Assembly (NCBI GenBank): GCA_947168865.1
Contig: CAMVNN010000005.1
Span: forward strand, 1 to 47,644
Reading direction: 5' to 3'
DNA from: an uncultured Bacillota bacterium
GTDB taxonomy: Bacteria; Bacillota_I; Bacilli_A; RF39; UBA660
DNA: 47,644 nt
Part shown: positions 33,973 through 43,460 of the stretch, one piece after another
Position numbering within the stretch: the stretch's first letter is position 1
How the letters are laid out: each line of letters starts with the position of its first letter
Made by a program: the position numbers and the translations under genes
The notes under the pieces: model-generated
What the model was told of the DNA's origin: nothing
Seen by the model: only the letters and a program-made list of their open reading frames with translations
Database searches by the model: none

Positions 33973-34324
33973 AAATGACAAAAAATTAGTTGTTATTCTA
34001 GTATCAATTTTATTAATATCTTTATTAATCTTAAAAATAACATCTGTTAAAACAAATAAAATAGCTAATATTTATTATGAAAATGAAGTAATCTTAAAAA
34101 TTGATTTATCCAAAGAAGAAAAAGAATATACTGTTAAAGGCTATAATGGTGACGTTAAAATAAAAGCTGGCAATGGTAAAATAAAAGTATTGGAAGAGAC
34201 AAGTGAAAAACATTTATGTAGTAAACAAGGATATATAAGTGAGTCATATGAAACTATTGTTTGTTTACCAAATAAAATAGTAATAAAAATTGCATATTCT
34301 GATGAGTTAGATGCAACATTATAG
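33965..34324 (+). CDS. NusG domain II protein (EetA-like)
   Basis: A 119-residue bitopic protein: N-terminal helix (about 8-26), then an extracellular NusG-II beta domain (YENEVILKIDLSKEEKEYTVKGYNGDVKIKAGNGKIKVLEE, then CSKQGYISESYETIVCLPNKIVIKI with two Cys). Such proteins accompany ApbE and Gx transporters in flavin-based extracellular electron transfer loci. It starts inside the apbE stop region (ATGAATAA), so it is coupled. Confidence 0.83.
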   Translation: MNKNDKKLVVILVSILLISLLILKITSVKTNKIANIYYENEVILKIDLSKEEKEYTVKGYNGDVKIKAGNGKIKVLEETSEKHLCSKQGYISESYETIVCLPNKIVIKIAYSDELDATL

Positions 34325-34331
34325 GTGAATT

Positions 34332-34832
34332 ATGGAAATACGTAAAATAACGAGACTTTCAATTTTATTATCACTTTCTATTGTATTAAGCATTGTTGAA
34401 AGTTTAATACCTATTTTTAATGGCATAATACCTGGCCTTAAAATTGGATTGGCTAATATCGCGATTATGGTTGCATTATATGCATATGGAATGAAGGAAG
34501 CAATATTTGTTTCAATCGCGCGAATATTTATCGTAGGAATGCTTAGAACAGGATTATTCAATATTACTTTTTTCTTTAGTATTTCGGGTGCTATTTTGAG
34601 CTTAATCATGATGTTTATATTTAAGAAGATTAATCTATTCTCAATCATCGGAGTAAGTATAATTGGTTCTATTTTTCATACAATTGGGCAAATAATAGTA
34701 GCCATTATATTTGTTAAAAATGCCAATATTTTGTATTATCTTCCATTTTTAATTTTATTCGCGATTCCAACTGGACTACTAATTGGCTATATTAGTAGAA
34801 AACTTGTATCTAATTTTATCTTAAAAGGTTGA
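34332..34832 (+). CDS. Gx transporter family membrane protein (EetB-like; Hpre_diP_synt_I domain)
   Basis: A polytopic membrane protein of 166 residues with five or six helices and the conserved start LSILLSLSIVLSIVESLIP and GLKIGLANIAIMVALYAYG. Originally named heptaprenyl diphosphate synthase component I, it is now seen as an ECF-S-like transporter linked with quinone or flavin electron-transfer loci. It follows the NusG-II gene by 7 bases with AGGTGA before its ATG. Substrate unknown. Confidence 0.86.
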   Translation: MEIRKITRLSILLSLSIVLSIVESLIPIFNGIIPGLKIGLANIAIMVALYAYGMKEAIFVSIARIFIVGMLRTGLFNITFFFSISGAILSLIMMFIFKKINLFSIIGVSIIGSIFHTIGQIIVAIIFVKNANILYYLPFLILFAIPTGLLIGYISRKLVSNFILKG

Positions 34833-34880
34833 TAGAAATTATCTTTTGTAGTAAAATATATATAGAATATGGAGGTATTT

Positions 34881-35129
34881 ATGAAAAAGTTTTTTGCAGC
34901 TTTAATTACATTAATTTTAATTGCATGGGTTGGATTACTTGCATATGATTACTATCGTGCAACTAAAAATCAAAAACCAGTAGTGGTTTTAAAAGAAGAA
35001 ACTAAAGTATACTCTGATGGAAATGTAACTGAATACACAAGTTTTGGTTATAAATATATAGAGTATAAACGTAGCAGTCGTAAGGGATTCATGTTTGGTG
35101 GATTCTGGATTACAGCAGAGGAGGAATAA
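34881..35129 (+). CDS. Small membrane-anchored protein of the flavinylation cluster
   Basis: An 82-residue protein of unknown family: N-terminal membrane helix (about 3-25) and a short extracellular beta-rich part (KPVVVLKEETKVYSDGNVTEYT, then YKYIEYKR). The true start is ATG 34881, 4-5 bases after GGAGG. Its stop adjoins the ribosome site of the FMN-binding lipoprotein, so the two are co-expressed. A helper of electron transfer is a guess from position. Confidence 0.72.
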   Translation: MKKFFAALITLILIAWVGLLAYDYYRATKNQKPVVVLKEETKVYSDGNVTEYTSFGYKYIEYKRSSRKGFMFGGFWITAEEE

Positions 35130-35130
35130 T

Positions 35131-35601
35131 ATGAAAAAATACTTATTTATTTTAATAGCAGCAGTTTTATTTTTAACTGGATGTGAAGTAGCTAAAGAAG
35201 AAGGAAAATATAAGGAAGGTACTTACTTTGGCAGCTATGAATATGAATATAATGGTCAAAAGGATGTTGCAACAGCAGTAATATATGTAGATGCAAATGG
35301 ACTTATTAAGAGTTGCTTTATTGATACAACATATTTGAAAGACGAAGTTTATACTACTAAGAAAACTTTAGGTGACAATTATGGCATGAAAGGAACATCT
35401 GCCGGAATTGGAACTATTCCAGGTGGTGCAGAATGGTATGAACAAATTAAAGCAATCGAAGACAAAATTATAAAAGAGCAAGGCATTGAATGGGTAAAAT
35501 ATGATGCCGATGGTTCTAAATTAGATGGTTTCTCAGGTGCAACAATTAAAGTAGTTGATTTGATGAAAGCAGTTGAAGCAGCATTAAAAGAAGCAAAATA
35601 G
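35131..35601 (+). CDS. FMN-binding domain lipoprotein (likely ApbE substrate, PplA-like)
   Basis: A 156-residue extracellular lipoprotein: lipobox LTGC (Cys 18) and one FMN-binding domain ending in the flavinylation motif DGFSGATIKVVDL, where Thr138 would carry the FMN added by ApbE. Listeria PplA has two such domains; this has one. The start ATG 35131 follows GAGGAGGAAT; upstream in-frame codons fall in the previous gene. It probably passes electrons from the membrane quinol pool to outside acceptors. Confidence 0.88.
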   Translation: MKKYLFILIAAVLFLTGCEVAKEEGKYKEGTYFGSYEYEYNGQKDVATAVIYVDANGLIKSCFIDTTYLKDEVYTTKKTLGDNYGMKGTSAGIGTIPGGAEWYEQIKAIEDKIIKEQGIEWVKYDADGSKLDGFSGATIKVVDLMKAVEAALKEAK

Positions 35602-35620
35602 TACAATGTACTATTTTTTC
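35595..35620 (+). terminator. Terminator after the FMN-binding lipoprotein gene
   Basis: AAAATAGTAC and GTACTATTTT form a 10-bp stem with a 3-base loop, followed by T residues. Confidence 0.85.
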
Positions 35621-35673
35621 TTTGTAGTAGTCATTTGCTAATTTTTTTGATATAATGTATAAGGTGATATTTA

Positions 35674-36150
35674 ATGCTTATTCTTGCAATATTATCAATA
35701 TTTTTAATCGCAACTGACCAGTTGATTAAAATATTTATTAGCAATAAACTACTTTTAAATGAAAGTAAGACAATAATTAAGGGTTTTTTTGATATAACTA
35801 ATGTTCATAATTATGGTGCAGCGTGGAGTATTTTAAATAATCAATCAATACTATTAGTTGTGATTGGAATTATAGCATTAGTTATAATATATTTTTATTT
35901 TATTAGAAATAAGAAACTAAATAAGATTGATATTATTTTGATAAGTATGCTTATATCGGGTATAATTGGTAATATGATTGATCGAATTAGATTTGGATAT
36001 GTTATAGATTACTTGGATTTTAACATTTTTGGTTATGATTATCCAGTATTTAATCTAGCCGATAGTCTTATAGTTGTTGCCATGATATTAATGCTTATTA
36101 AGTCTTTAAAGGAGGAACATAATGCAAAAATTCAGAGTCGAAACAAGTGA
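35674..36150 (+). CDS. lspA: Lipoprotein signal peptidase (signal peptidase II)
   Basis: Removes signal peptides from diacylated prolipoproteins; the window encodes at least six such lipoproteins. Four helices and both catalytic aspartates are visible: NMIDRIRFGYVIDYLDF and FNLADSLIVVAMILML. The NVHNYGAAWSIL motif (usually N-x-GAAFG) is also present. The 158 residues are normal. The end overlaps rluD by 29 bases, as in the common lspA-rluD pair. Confidence 0.95.
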   Translation: MLILAILSIFLIATDQLIKIFISNKLLLNESKTIIKGFFDITNVHNYGAAWSILNNQSILLVVIGIIALVIIYFYFIRNKKLNKIDIILISMLISGIIGNMIDRIRFGYVIDYLDFNIFGYDYPVFNLADSLIVVAMILMLIKSLKEEHNAKIQSRNK

Positions 36151-37021
36151 TGAAAATATGCGTTTAGATAATTATCTTTCTTTAAAAAGTGATATCAGTA
36201 GAAGTAAGATTCAATCTTTGATTAAAGATGGTAATATTTTAGTAAATGATAAAAGTGAGAAGAGTAGTTATAAGGTAAAAATAGATGATGAAATAACTTT
36301 AGAATATGTTGAAACTGAAAATCATTTAGAACCAGAAAAAATGGATTTAAATATAGTCTATGAAGATAATGACATCTTAGTAATAAATAAACCTAATGGC
36401 TTAGTAGTTCATCCTGCACCAGGAAACTACAATCATACTCTTGCTAATGCTTTAACGTATTATTCTGACACTTTAAGTGATATTAATGGTGAATTTCGCC
36501 CTGGAATTGTTCATCGTATTGATGCTTATACAACGGGATTACTTGTAATTGCTAAGAATAACAAGGCTCATGAATTTTTAGCATCAGAACTTGCTTCAAA
36601 AAGTATTAAAAGAACATATGAAGCCTTAGTATGGGGGATTATTAAAGAAGATACTGGAACAATTGATGCTCCAATCGGAAGGGACCCAAAAGATAGGAAG
36701 AAAATGGCTGTTGTTGCAAATGGTAAGAACGCTATCACTAATTTTAAAGTCCTTGAAAGATATAAAAGGACAACATTATTGGAAATTGAATTAGAAACTG
36801 GTAGAACTCATCAAATAAGAGTTCACATGAATTATATAAATCATCCTATAGTTAATGATCCAGTTTATGGAAATTATCCTAAGATAGATGAGACAGGGCA
36901 AGTTTTACATGCTAAGAAACTTGAACTTATTCATCCAACAACTAAAGAAAAAATGGTATTTAATGCAGAATTACCAATTGAATTTAAAAATATATTAGAA
37001 AAATTTAAGATGGAGGTGTAA
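36122..37021 (+). CDS. rluD: 23S rRNA pseudouridine synthase RluD-family
   Basis: Makes pseudouridine in 23S rRNA (helix 69 type). It has an N-terminal S4 RNA-binding domain (MRLDNYLSLKSDISRSKIQSLI) and a catalytic domain with Asp134 in PGIVHRIDAYTTGLLVIAKN and the ETGRTHQIRVHMNYI motif. The RID form instead of RLD is a small variation. AGGAGGA lies before ATG 36122 within lspA. RluD and YlyB-like close relatives cannot be separated without alignment. Confidence 0.93.
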   Translation: MQKFRVETSDENMRLDNYLSLKSDISRSKIQSLIKDGNILVNDKSEKSSYKVKIDDEITLEYVETENHLEPEKMDLNIVYEDNDILVINKPNGLVVHPAPGNYNHTLANALTYYSDTLSDINGEFRPGIVHRIDAYTTGLLVIAKNNKAHEFLASELASKSIKRTYEALVWGIIKEDTGTIDAPIGRDPKDRKKMAVVANGKNAITNFKVLERYKRTTLLEIELETGRTHQIRVHMNYINHPIVNDPVYGNYPKIDETGQVLHAKKLELIHPTTKEKMVFNAELPIEFKNILEKFKMEV

Positions 37022-37022
37022 A

Positions 37023-38207
37023 ATGACTCAATTAGTTGCATCTAAAGAAGATGAATTAATAATGAAATTATTGCATTATTTTATTACAGAAGAAAACTAT
37101 ACACCAATTGTATTACATGGTGCAAATAATGAAATATGGTTAGAAAACTTTGACAACGAATATAAAATAATCAGAATAGTCTCAAATTATATTCACAATA
37201 ATGAACAATTTCAAGTTGATCTTTATAGAACAAAGCAAATAATGCATAGTATTAGTAAAAAAACACTTTCCCCATCATTAAATACACTTAGTTTATTTAT
37301 TAATCTAGGTGAAAATGTCGAATTCAGTAAACTAGAAATTGATGATAGTATTTCATGTGCTGATATTAAAAAAATATCCGATTTAAAGAAATATAAATTC
37401 ATCACTGAAACATTTCCAGATATAATTACTAAAACAAAGTTTACTGAAAAAGGAATGGAATTATTTGCTAAAATAACAGGAGATATTACAGCAAAAACAG
37501 AAGTTAATGCTAAGAAAGCAGAGGATATTTTTAAGCCAAAGCGACCATATGTAACATATGGGATACTAATTATAAACGTAGTTATATTTGCCTTAACACT
37601 TCTATATAATTTAAAGAATGGTAATGGTTTAATAGAATCAATTTTAGGCAATTCAAAGGCTGCTTTAAAAATATTTGGTGGCTTAGAACCAACATTAGTT
37701 CTTAACGGTCAATATTATCGTTTAATCACTTCAGCGTTTAACCATATTGGACTTTTACATTTATTATTTAACTCATATGCACTTTATGTAATAGGTTCTC
37801 AACTTGAAAGCTATGTTGGTAGAATTAAATATGCGGTTATTTATTTAACAAGTGCCATATTAGGTAATTTACTATCACTTGCTTTAGTAAGCGGTTGGAG
37901 TGCAGGAGCATCAGGTGCGATATTTGGTTTACTTGGAGCATTACTATATTTCGGATATCACTATCGTGTTTATCTTGGAACTGTTATTAGATCTCAAATA
38001 ATACCACTTATATTAGTTAATCTAGCAATTGGTTTCATGGTTCCTGAAATTAATAATGCTGCTCATATTGGAGGTTTAATTGGAGGATTTTTGATACTTC
38101 AAGCATTGGGAGTTAAATATAAATCAACTAAATCTGATGAGATAAATGGAGTTATTCTATTTACAATCTATACAGCATTTTTAACATACATTGCATTTTT
38201 TAGATAA
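37023..38207 (+). CDS. Rhomboid family intramembrane serine protease (GluP/YqgP-like)
   Basis: Cleaves membrane proteins within the bilayer. The N-terminal cytoplasmic domain (1-175), similar in layout to B. subtilis YqgP, is followed by a rhomboid core: Ser297 in GASGAIFG and His348 in NAAHIGG form the catalytic pair, and HIGLLHLLFNSYALYVIGSQLE is the conserved loop. There are seven helices. ATG 37023 is one base after rluD, with GGAGGTG upstream, so it ends the lspA-rluD operon. Confidence 0.92.
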   Translation: MTQLVASKEDELIMKLLHYFITEENYTPIVLHGANNEIWLENFDNEYKIIRIVSNYIHNNEQFQVDLYRTKQIMHSISKKTLSPSLNTLSLFINLGENVEFSKLEIDDSISCADIKKISDLKKYKFITETFPDIITKTKFTEKGMELFAKITGDITAKTEVNAKKAEDIFKPKRPYVTYGILIINVVIFALTLLYNLKNGNGLIESILGNSKAALKIFGGLEPTLVLNGQYYRLITSAFNHIGLLHLLFNSYALYVIGSQLESYVGRIKYAVIYLTSAILGNLLSLALVSGWSAGASGAIFGLLGALLYFGYHYRVYLGTVIRSQIIPLILVNLAIGFMVPEINNAAHIGGLIGGFLILQALGVKYKSTKSDEINGVILFTIYTAFLTYIAFFR

Positions 38208-38233
38208 AAGGTACTGTAAAGTATCTTTTTTTC
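38206..38233 (+). terminator. Terminator of the lspA operon
   Basis: AAAAGGTACT and AGTATCTTTT stem (one G-T pair) followed by T residues. Confidence 0.8.
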
Positions 38234-38302
38234 ATGTAAACTCGTATTTAAAAACATTAAAAATAAATTTATAATAAATTTGTATAGCAAGGAGATAGAT
38301 GT

Positions 38303-40339
38303 ATGGTAGGATATGTAATCAAGGACAAAATTAAAAGAGTGTTTTCAATTATGGTGATAACCATAATGTTTGCATTTATGATTGTTTTAGTAACAGGATG
38401 CGAGAATAATGAACAAGAAAAGCAACCTGAAGAGGTTGTAAAAAGGACTTATAATGTAACTTTTGATTCAGCTGGTGGCTCAGAAGTTGTAAGTCAAACT
38501 ATAACTGAAGGAGAAATAGTAACCAAACCAGTAACTCCAACTAAAGAAGGATATGAGTTTACTAGTTGGACATATAATGGTGAAAGATATAATTTTTCTA
38601 CTCCAGTAACAAGCGACATTACATTAGTAGCTGAATGGGCCAAAAAAGAAGAAGTATGGGTAGTAACTTTAGATACTGATGATGGAAGTTTAACAACAAA
38701 AGTAAATGTTAAAAAAGGAGAAAAATTAGCAAAGCCCGAAGATCCAGAAAGAGCTGGATATACATTTGTAAGTTGGCAATTAAATGGAAAAGACTATGAT
38801 TTTAATAAAATAGTTGAAAAAGATATTACTTTAAAAGCTGTTTGGAAAGAAAGGAAACTAAAAGTAACATTTGATTCAGCTGGTGGTAGTGCAGTTAAGA
38901 CACAAGAAATTAAATTAAATGGAACTGCAACAGAACCAAAAACAAAACCAACTAAAGCAGGTTGGACATTTGTAGAATGGCAATTTGAAGGAAATAAATA
39001 TGACTTCAAAACAGAAGTAAAAGATGATATTACATTAATGGCTATATGGAAATTAGCTAAGACATATACTAAAGAAGAATCAACTACAAAGAAAATAAAT
39101 GGTAAGAATGTTAAACTAGACTTTAGATATTATGTTTCTGGTAATGATAAGAGTATTGATATGTTTGTTAGTGATATAAAAGCATATACTTTGTCTATAG
39201 ATGTAGAAAAAAATGAAGATGATTGTTGGATGGGTGAATGTACACCTGATATTTCAAAATATTTGAAAGAATTAAAAGATAGATTCACAATAATTAAAGG
39301 TGACAAAGAATACTTTTTATTTAAAACAGTTATTCTTGATACTATAGTAATTAGCGATACTGGTACATTAGTATACAAAAGAAGTTTTAATTCTGGCGGA
39401 GCAGGTCCTGAGCTTCTTGAAGCTAGTTGTTTAAATTATAATAAAGATTTTTATAATCATCATATAGCTAATGATGCAATATATTATTTAGAACCATATA
39501 CAGATTTACAAGTTAAACAACAAAAAGTAACTTTTAGTAAAAACAAAGCTACTACAACAACAGTTGCAATTTGCCCAGGTGTGTTTGCAGAAAAAGGCGA
39601 AACAAACTATCTATATATCATTACTAAAACCAAAAAAGTAAATGGTAAGAATGTTAATTTAGAATATAGATTTAATGCAGATATAGATACTGAAACTATT
39701 ACAGCTGACTTATATATTAATAACAAGAAGATTGTTGAGGAAATTTATAGTGATTTTACTTTTGATATGATTGATGAAGGTGAAGAAGATATTTTTGAAA
39801 AAGTAATTTATCCTTTTTATGAAAATCAAGAAGATATTAACATTAGTATGAAATATTGGAACGACTTATCAAATACATTAGATAAGAAAATTGGTACAAT
39901 AAAAAGTGATAAAGAATATTTATATGTTTTTGATTATGATGTGCATATGGGTGATGCTCACTTAATTGTACTCAATTCAAATAATGCTGTTATTTTCAAA
40001 AAAACAATTCATCAATATGTAACAGCACTTCAAATTGATAAATTATGTCCAAACATTCAAATATTTAGTAATGGTACAGACAATGTTAGAGAAGTTGAAA
40101 GATTTGGTGTTATCAATAATAATGCAATCTATTACTTTAATGGTACTACAAATGAAGAAATTGATTTAACTGAACACACACCATTGTTTGGTAATAATGA
40201 ATCTGAATGGCCAAAAATTCCTGATGATTTAGAAAAATTTGTTCAATATAAAGCAGAATTTAAAAATGATAAAGCGATCATAACTAAAGTTGGTGTATGT
40301 GTAGGTTATCATGAAGGTCAAAGAGAAATAGAATGGTAA
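38303..40339 (+). CDS. Lipoprotein with three InlB B-repeats and a duplicated C-terminal domain
   Basis: Surface lipoprotein, 678 residues, lipobox VTGC (Cys about 33 after a long signal). Three Listeria-Bacteroides (InlB B) repeats occupy about 48-250, each with V-FDS-GGS, GYEFTSW-type and DITL-A-W motifs. A domain of about 170-220 residues then occurs twice (about 258-430 and 440-675): compare KKINGKNVKLDFRYYV with KKVNGKNVNLEYRFNA, and DAIYYL with NAIYYF. This domain is unfamiliar to me. Function is probably adhesion or surface binding. AAGGAGATAG precedes ATG 38303. Confidence 0.85.
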   Translation: MVGYVIKDKIKRVFSIMVITIMFAFMIVLVTGCENNEQEKQPEEVVKRTYNVTFDSAGGSEVVSQTITEGEIVTKPVTPTKEGYEFTSWTYNGERYNFSTPVTSDITLVAEWAKKEEVWVVTLDTDDGSLTTKVNVKKGEKLAKPEDPERAGYTFVSWQLNGKDYDFNKIVEKDITLKAVWKERKLKVTFDSAGGSAVKTQEIKLNGTATEPKTKPTKAGWTFVEWQFEGNKYDFKTEVKDDITLMAIWKLAKTYTKEESTTKKINGKNVKLDFRYYVSGNDKSIDMFVSDIKAYTLSIDVEKNEDDCWMGECTPDISKYLKELKDRFTIIKGDKEYFLFKTVILDTIVISDTGTLVYKRSFNSGGAGPELLEASCLNYNKDFYNHHIANDAIYYLEPYTDLQVKQQKVTFSKNKATTTTVAICPGVFAEKGETNYLYIITKTKKVNGKNVNLEYRFNADIDTETITADLYINNKKIVEEIYSDFTFDMIDEGEEDIFEKVIYPFYENQEDINISMKYWNDLSNTLDKKIGTIKSDKEYLYVFDYDVHMGDAHLIVLNSNNAVIFKKTIHQYVTALQIDKLCPNIQIFSNGTDNVREVERFGVINNNAIYYFNGTTNEEIDLTEHTPLFGNNESEWPKIPDDLEKFVQYKAEFKNDKAIITKVGVCVGYHEGQREIEW

Positions 40340-40368
40340 AAGCAATTATTTATAATTGCTTTTTTCTT
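40338..40368 (+). terminator. Terminator after the InlB-repeat lipoprotein gene
   Basis: AAAAGCAATTAT and ATAATTGCTTTT form a 12-bp stem followed by T residues. Confidence 0.88.
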
Positions 40369-40416
40369 GTTTTACAATGCTAAATATAGTATAATTTAAA
40401 AGTAGGGTTGATAATT

Positions 40417-43362
40417 ATGTATTTAAAAACTATTAAAGCGAGTGGTTTTAAATCATTTGCAAATAAAATTCAAATAGATTTAGAAGATAAAATAACTGGT
40501 ATAGTAGGCCCAAATGGATCTGGAAAAAGCAATATTGTTGATGCTATTCGTTGGGTTTTAGGTGAACAATCAGTTAAGAACTTACGTGGATCTGATACTA
40601 TGACTGATGTTATTTTTTCAGGCTCAAAGTCAAGAGAACCATTAAACGTTGCTTCTGTAACTCTCGTTTTTGACAATCAAGATCATACCTTACCACTTGA
40701 TTTTAATGAAGTTTCAATTAAAAGAAGAGTATATCGTGATGGAACAAATGAATACTTCTTAAACAATGAAAAATGTCGTTTAAAAGATATAACTGATATT
40801 CTCTTAGATAGTGGCATTGCCAAAGAAAGCTTTAATATTATTTCACAAGGTAAAGTTGAAGAAATATTGAGTGCTAAATCAAGTGATAGACGTATTATAT
40901 TTGAAGAAGCAGCAAATGTTTTAAAATATAAAAGACGTAAAGAAGATGCGATTAAAAAGCTAGATCGCACACATGATAATATAACTCGTGTGAATGATAT
41001 AATTGCTGAATTAGAGTCTCAAGTAGAACCATTAAAAGAAGCTAAAGAAAAAGCTGAAATTTATGTTTCAGCTAAAGAAGAATTATCTAGTATCGAAGTT
41101 TCAATGTTAGCTCATGATATTAAGACTTTTAATGATGAATATGAAAAAACAAATGAAAAAATTAAGAATTTAAATGATGAAATTATTAGATTAACATCTT
41201 CATCTAGTGCAAATGAAGCAAGTGTTACCAAAGAAAAAAATGAACTTGCAAAGTTAGATCAAGAGATTAGCAAATTAAATCAAGAATTAATTGATATGAC
41301 ATCTAAAGTAGAAAAAGCTAATAGTCATAAACAGATAATTCTTGAAAGAAAAAAATATGAATTTTCAACTGATGAAATTCATAAAAACATTGTATCTTTA
41401 AAAGAAGAAGAATTGAGATTAAAGAATCAAGTTGCTAGTTATGAACTTCAAATTGACACTAATCACGATACACTAGAAAAGCTAGAAAAATCATTTAAAG
41501 AACATGAAAATAAAATTGACAGTTTAAGAAAAAGAAAACAAGAAGTAGAAAACGAAATAAATAAAATTTATTATAATTTAAATGTAACTAAAAATCGCAT
41601 TGCTGATTTAGAAACAAGTATTGAAAATAATGGCTCTTTGCCACTTGCAGTGCGTAATGTCTTAAATAATCCACGTTTAAAAGGAATCAATGATACTGTC
41701 GGGAATGTAATATCTGTAGAACCAGAGTATATGACAGCAATTACAACTGCTTTAGGAGCTGCAATTAATAATATTATTGTTGATAATCAATTATCAGCTG
41801 AAGCAGCCATTAAATACTTAAAAGACAATAAATATGGTCGAGTTACATTTTTTCCTTTAAATGTTATAAAACCTAAGAATATTGATATTAGTAGATTAAA
41901 TTATTTAAAAAAACAATCTGGATTTATAGATGTGGCTGCAAATTTAGTTAAGTGTGACAAAATATATGCAGATATTATTTTTAATCAACTAGGAACAGTA
42001 TTAGTAGTAGATACAATTAAAACTGCTAATGAACTTGCTAAATATATTAATTATCAGTATAAGATTGTTTCACTCTCAGGAGAAATTGTTCATGTTGGAG
42101 GATCCATAACTGGTGGTGAACTTGCTAAGGCAAGAAATACTTGGACAGATAAACAAGAGTTAGCTGATAAAGAAAAAGAAGTTATCAAATACGAAGAAAA
42201 AATAAAAACCTTAGAAGAAGAAATCAATTCTTTAGATTCAAAATATCAAGAATATGAAGATGATCTTTATCTAGTTAATAAAGATAAATTAGAGTTAAGT
42301 GAGAAAATTAAGTTGTCTGAAAGTAATATTAAAGACTTATATAATCGTATTAATGCAATATCTAGTGAAATTAATAGTTCAAACAATATTTTAAAAAATG
42401 ACATTTCTAAAGAAGAAACAGATGCTTTAAATGAATATTATAGGTTACTAAAAGAAAAACAAGAGTTAGAACAAAAATATCAAAATTTGAAATCAAAACG
42501 TGATGAATACAATGATATAATTGCCGAAAAAGAAGCTAGTATTCGTATCAATAATGAATCATATCGTGAAGAAATGAATACTTTAAAAGACTTAGAAATA
42601 AGTTCTAATCGTTTAGAAGTAAAAATCGATAATGCATTAAAAATATTGAATGAAAATTATAGTATGACATATGAACTTGCCTTAGAGAAAAGTGATCCTT
42701 TAATTGATATTGATGGCTCTAGAAGTAAAGTCAATAAATTGAGAAGAACTCTTAAAGATTTAGGTGAAGTTAATGTTGGAGCAATTGAAGAATATAAAAG
42801 AGTAAGCGAAAGATATGAATTTTTACTTAATCAACGTAATGATTTAACAAATGCTGAAAATATATTGCTCGAAATAATAAAAGAGATGGACGATCAGATG
42901 ATTAAAGACTTTAAAGAAACATTTAAGATTGTTCGCGAAAACTTTAAAATTACATTTAAAGAATTATTTAAAGGTGGTACAGCTGATTTAATATTTACAG
43001 ATCCAAAGAATATTTTAGAAACTGGAATTGAAATTGTAGCTTCTCCTCCTGGTAAAAAATTAACTAGTATTTCATTACTTTCTGGTGGTGAAAAAACACT
43101 AACAGCGATTTCATTATTATTTGCAATATTAAAATCAAAACAAACTTCATTTTGTATTTTAGATGAAGTTGAAGCTGCTTTAGATGAAGCAAATGTAGAT
43201 ACATTTGGAGAATATATAACAAAATTAAAAGAAAAAACTCAATTTATAATAATAACACATAAGAAAAAAACAATGGAATATGCTGATACTTTATATGGAA
43301 TAACTATGCAAGAATCTGGTGTCAGTAAGCTCGTAAGTGTAAGATTAAAAGATATTAAATAA
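40417..43362 (+). CDS. smc: Chromosome segregation protein SMC (short-armed)
   Basis: ATP-driven loop-extruding condensin subunit. Walker A GPNGSGKSNIVDAIRWVLGEQS is at about residue 30, the hinge spans about 406-567 (LPLAVRNVLNNPRLKGI, SGEIVHVGGSITGG), the signature SLLSGGEKTLTA is near 888, and Walker B is FCILDEVEAALDEANVD. At 981 residues it is about 200 shorter than B. subtilis SMC, with each coiled-coil arm (about 170-400 and 570-810) correspondingly short. The start ATG 40417 follows AGGGTTGATAAT. No rnc or ftsY follows. Confidence 0.95.
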   Translation: MYLKTIKASGFKSFANKIQIDLEDKITGIVGPNGSGKSNIVDAIRWVLGEQSVKNLRGSDTMTDVIFSGSKSREPLNVASVTLVFDNQDHTLPLDFNEVSIKRRVYRDGTNEYFLNNEKCRLKDITDILLDSGIAKESFNIISQGKVEEILSAKSSDRRIIFEEAANVLKYKRRKEDAIKKLDRTHDNITRVNDIIAELESQVEPLKEAKEKAEIYVSAKEELSSIEVSMLAHDIKTFNDEYEKTNEKIKNLNDEIIRLTSSSSANEASVTKEKNELAKLDQEISKLNQELIDMTSKVEKANSHKQIILERKKYEFSTDEIHKNIVSLKEEELRLKNQVASYELQIDTNHDTLEKLEKSFKEHENKIDSLRKRKQEVENEINKIYYNLNVTKNRIADLETSIENNGSLPLAVRNVLNNPRLKGINDTVGNVISVEPEYMTAITTALGAAINNIIVDNQLSAEAAIKYLKDNKYGRVTFFPLNVIKPKNIDISRLNYLKKQSGFIDVAANLVKCDKIYADIIFNQLGTVLVVDTIKTANELAKYINYQYKIVSLSGEIVHVGGSITGGELAKARNTWTDKQELADKEKEVIKYEEKIKTLEEEINSLDSKYQEYEDDLYLVNKDKLELSEKIKLSESNIKDLYNRINAISSEINSSNNILKNDISKEETDALNEYYRLLKEKQELEQKYQNLKSKRDEYNDIIAEKEASIRINNESYREEMNTLKDLEISSNRLEVKIDNALKILNENYSMTYELALEKSDPLIDIDGSRSKVNKLRRTLKDLGEVNVGAIEEYKRVSERYEFLLNQRNDLTNAENILLEIIKEMDDQMIKDFKETFKIVRENFKITFKELFKGGTADLIFTDPKNILETGIEIVASPPGKKLTSISLLSGGEKTLTAISLLFAILKSKQTSFCILDEVEAALDEANVDTFGEYITKLKEKTQFIIITHKKKTMEYADTLYGITMQESGVSKLVSVRLKDIK

Positions 43363-43384
43363 AAAATTTGGATTGGCAAGAATT

Positions 43385-43406
43385 AGGAAGCAATGCTTCC
43401 TTTTTA
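43385..43406 (+). terminator. Terminator after smc
   Basis: AGGAAGC-AAT-GCTTCCT followed by T5. Confidence 0.85.
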
Positions 43407-43460
43407 ATTTTCAAAAGTAATTAAATATGGTATTATATTATATGAATGGAGATGATTTAA

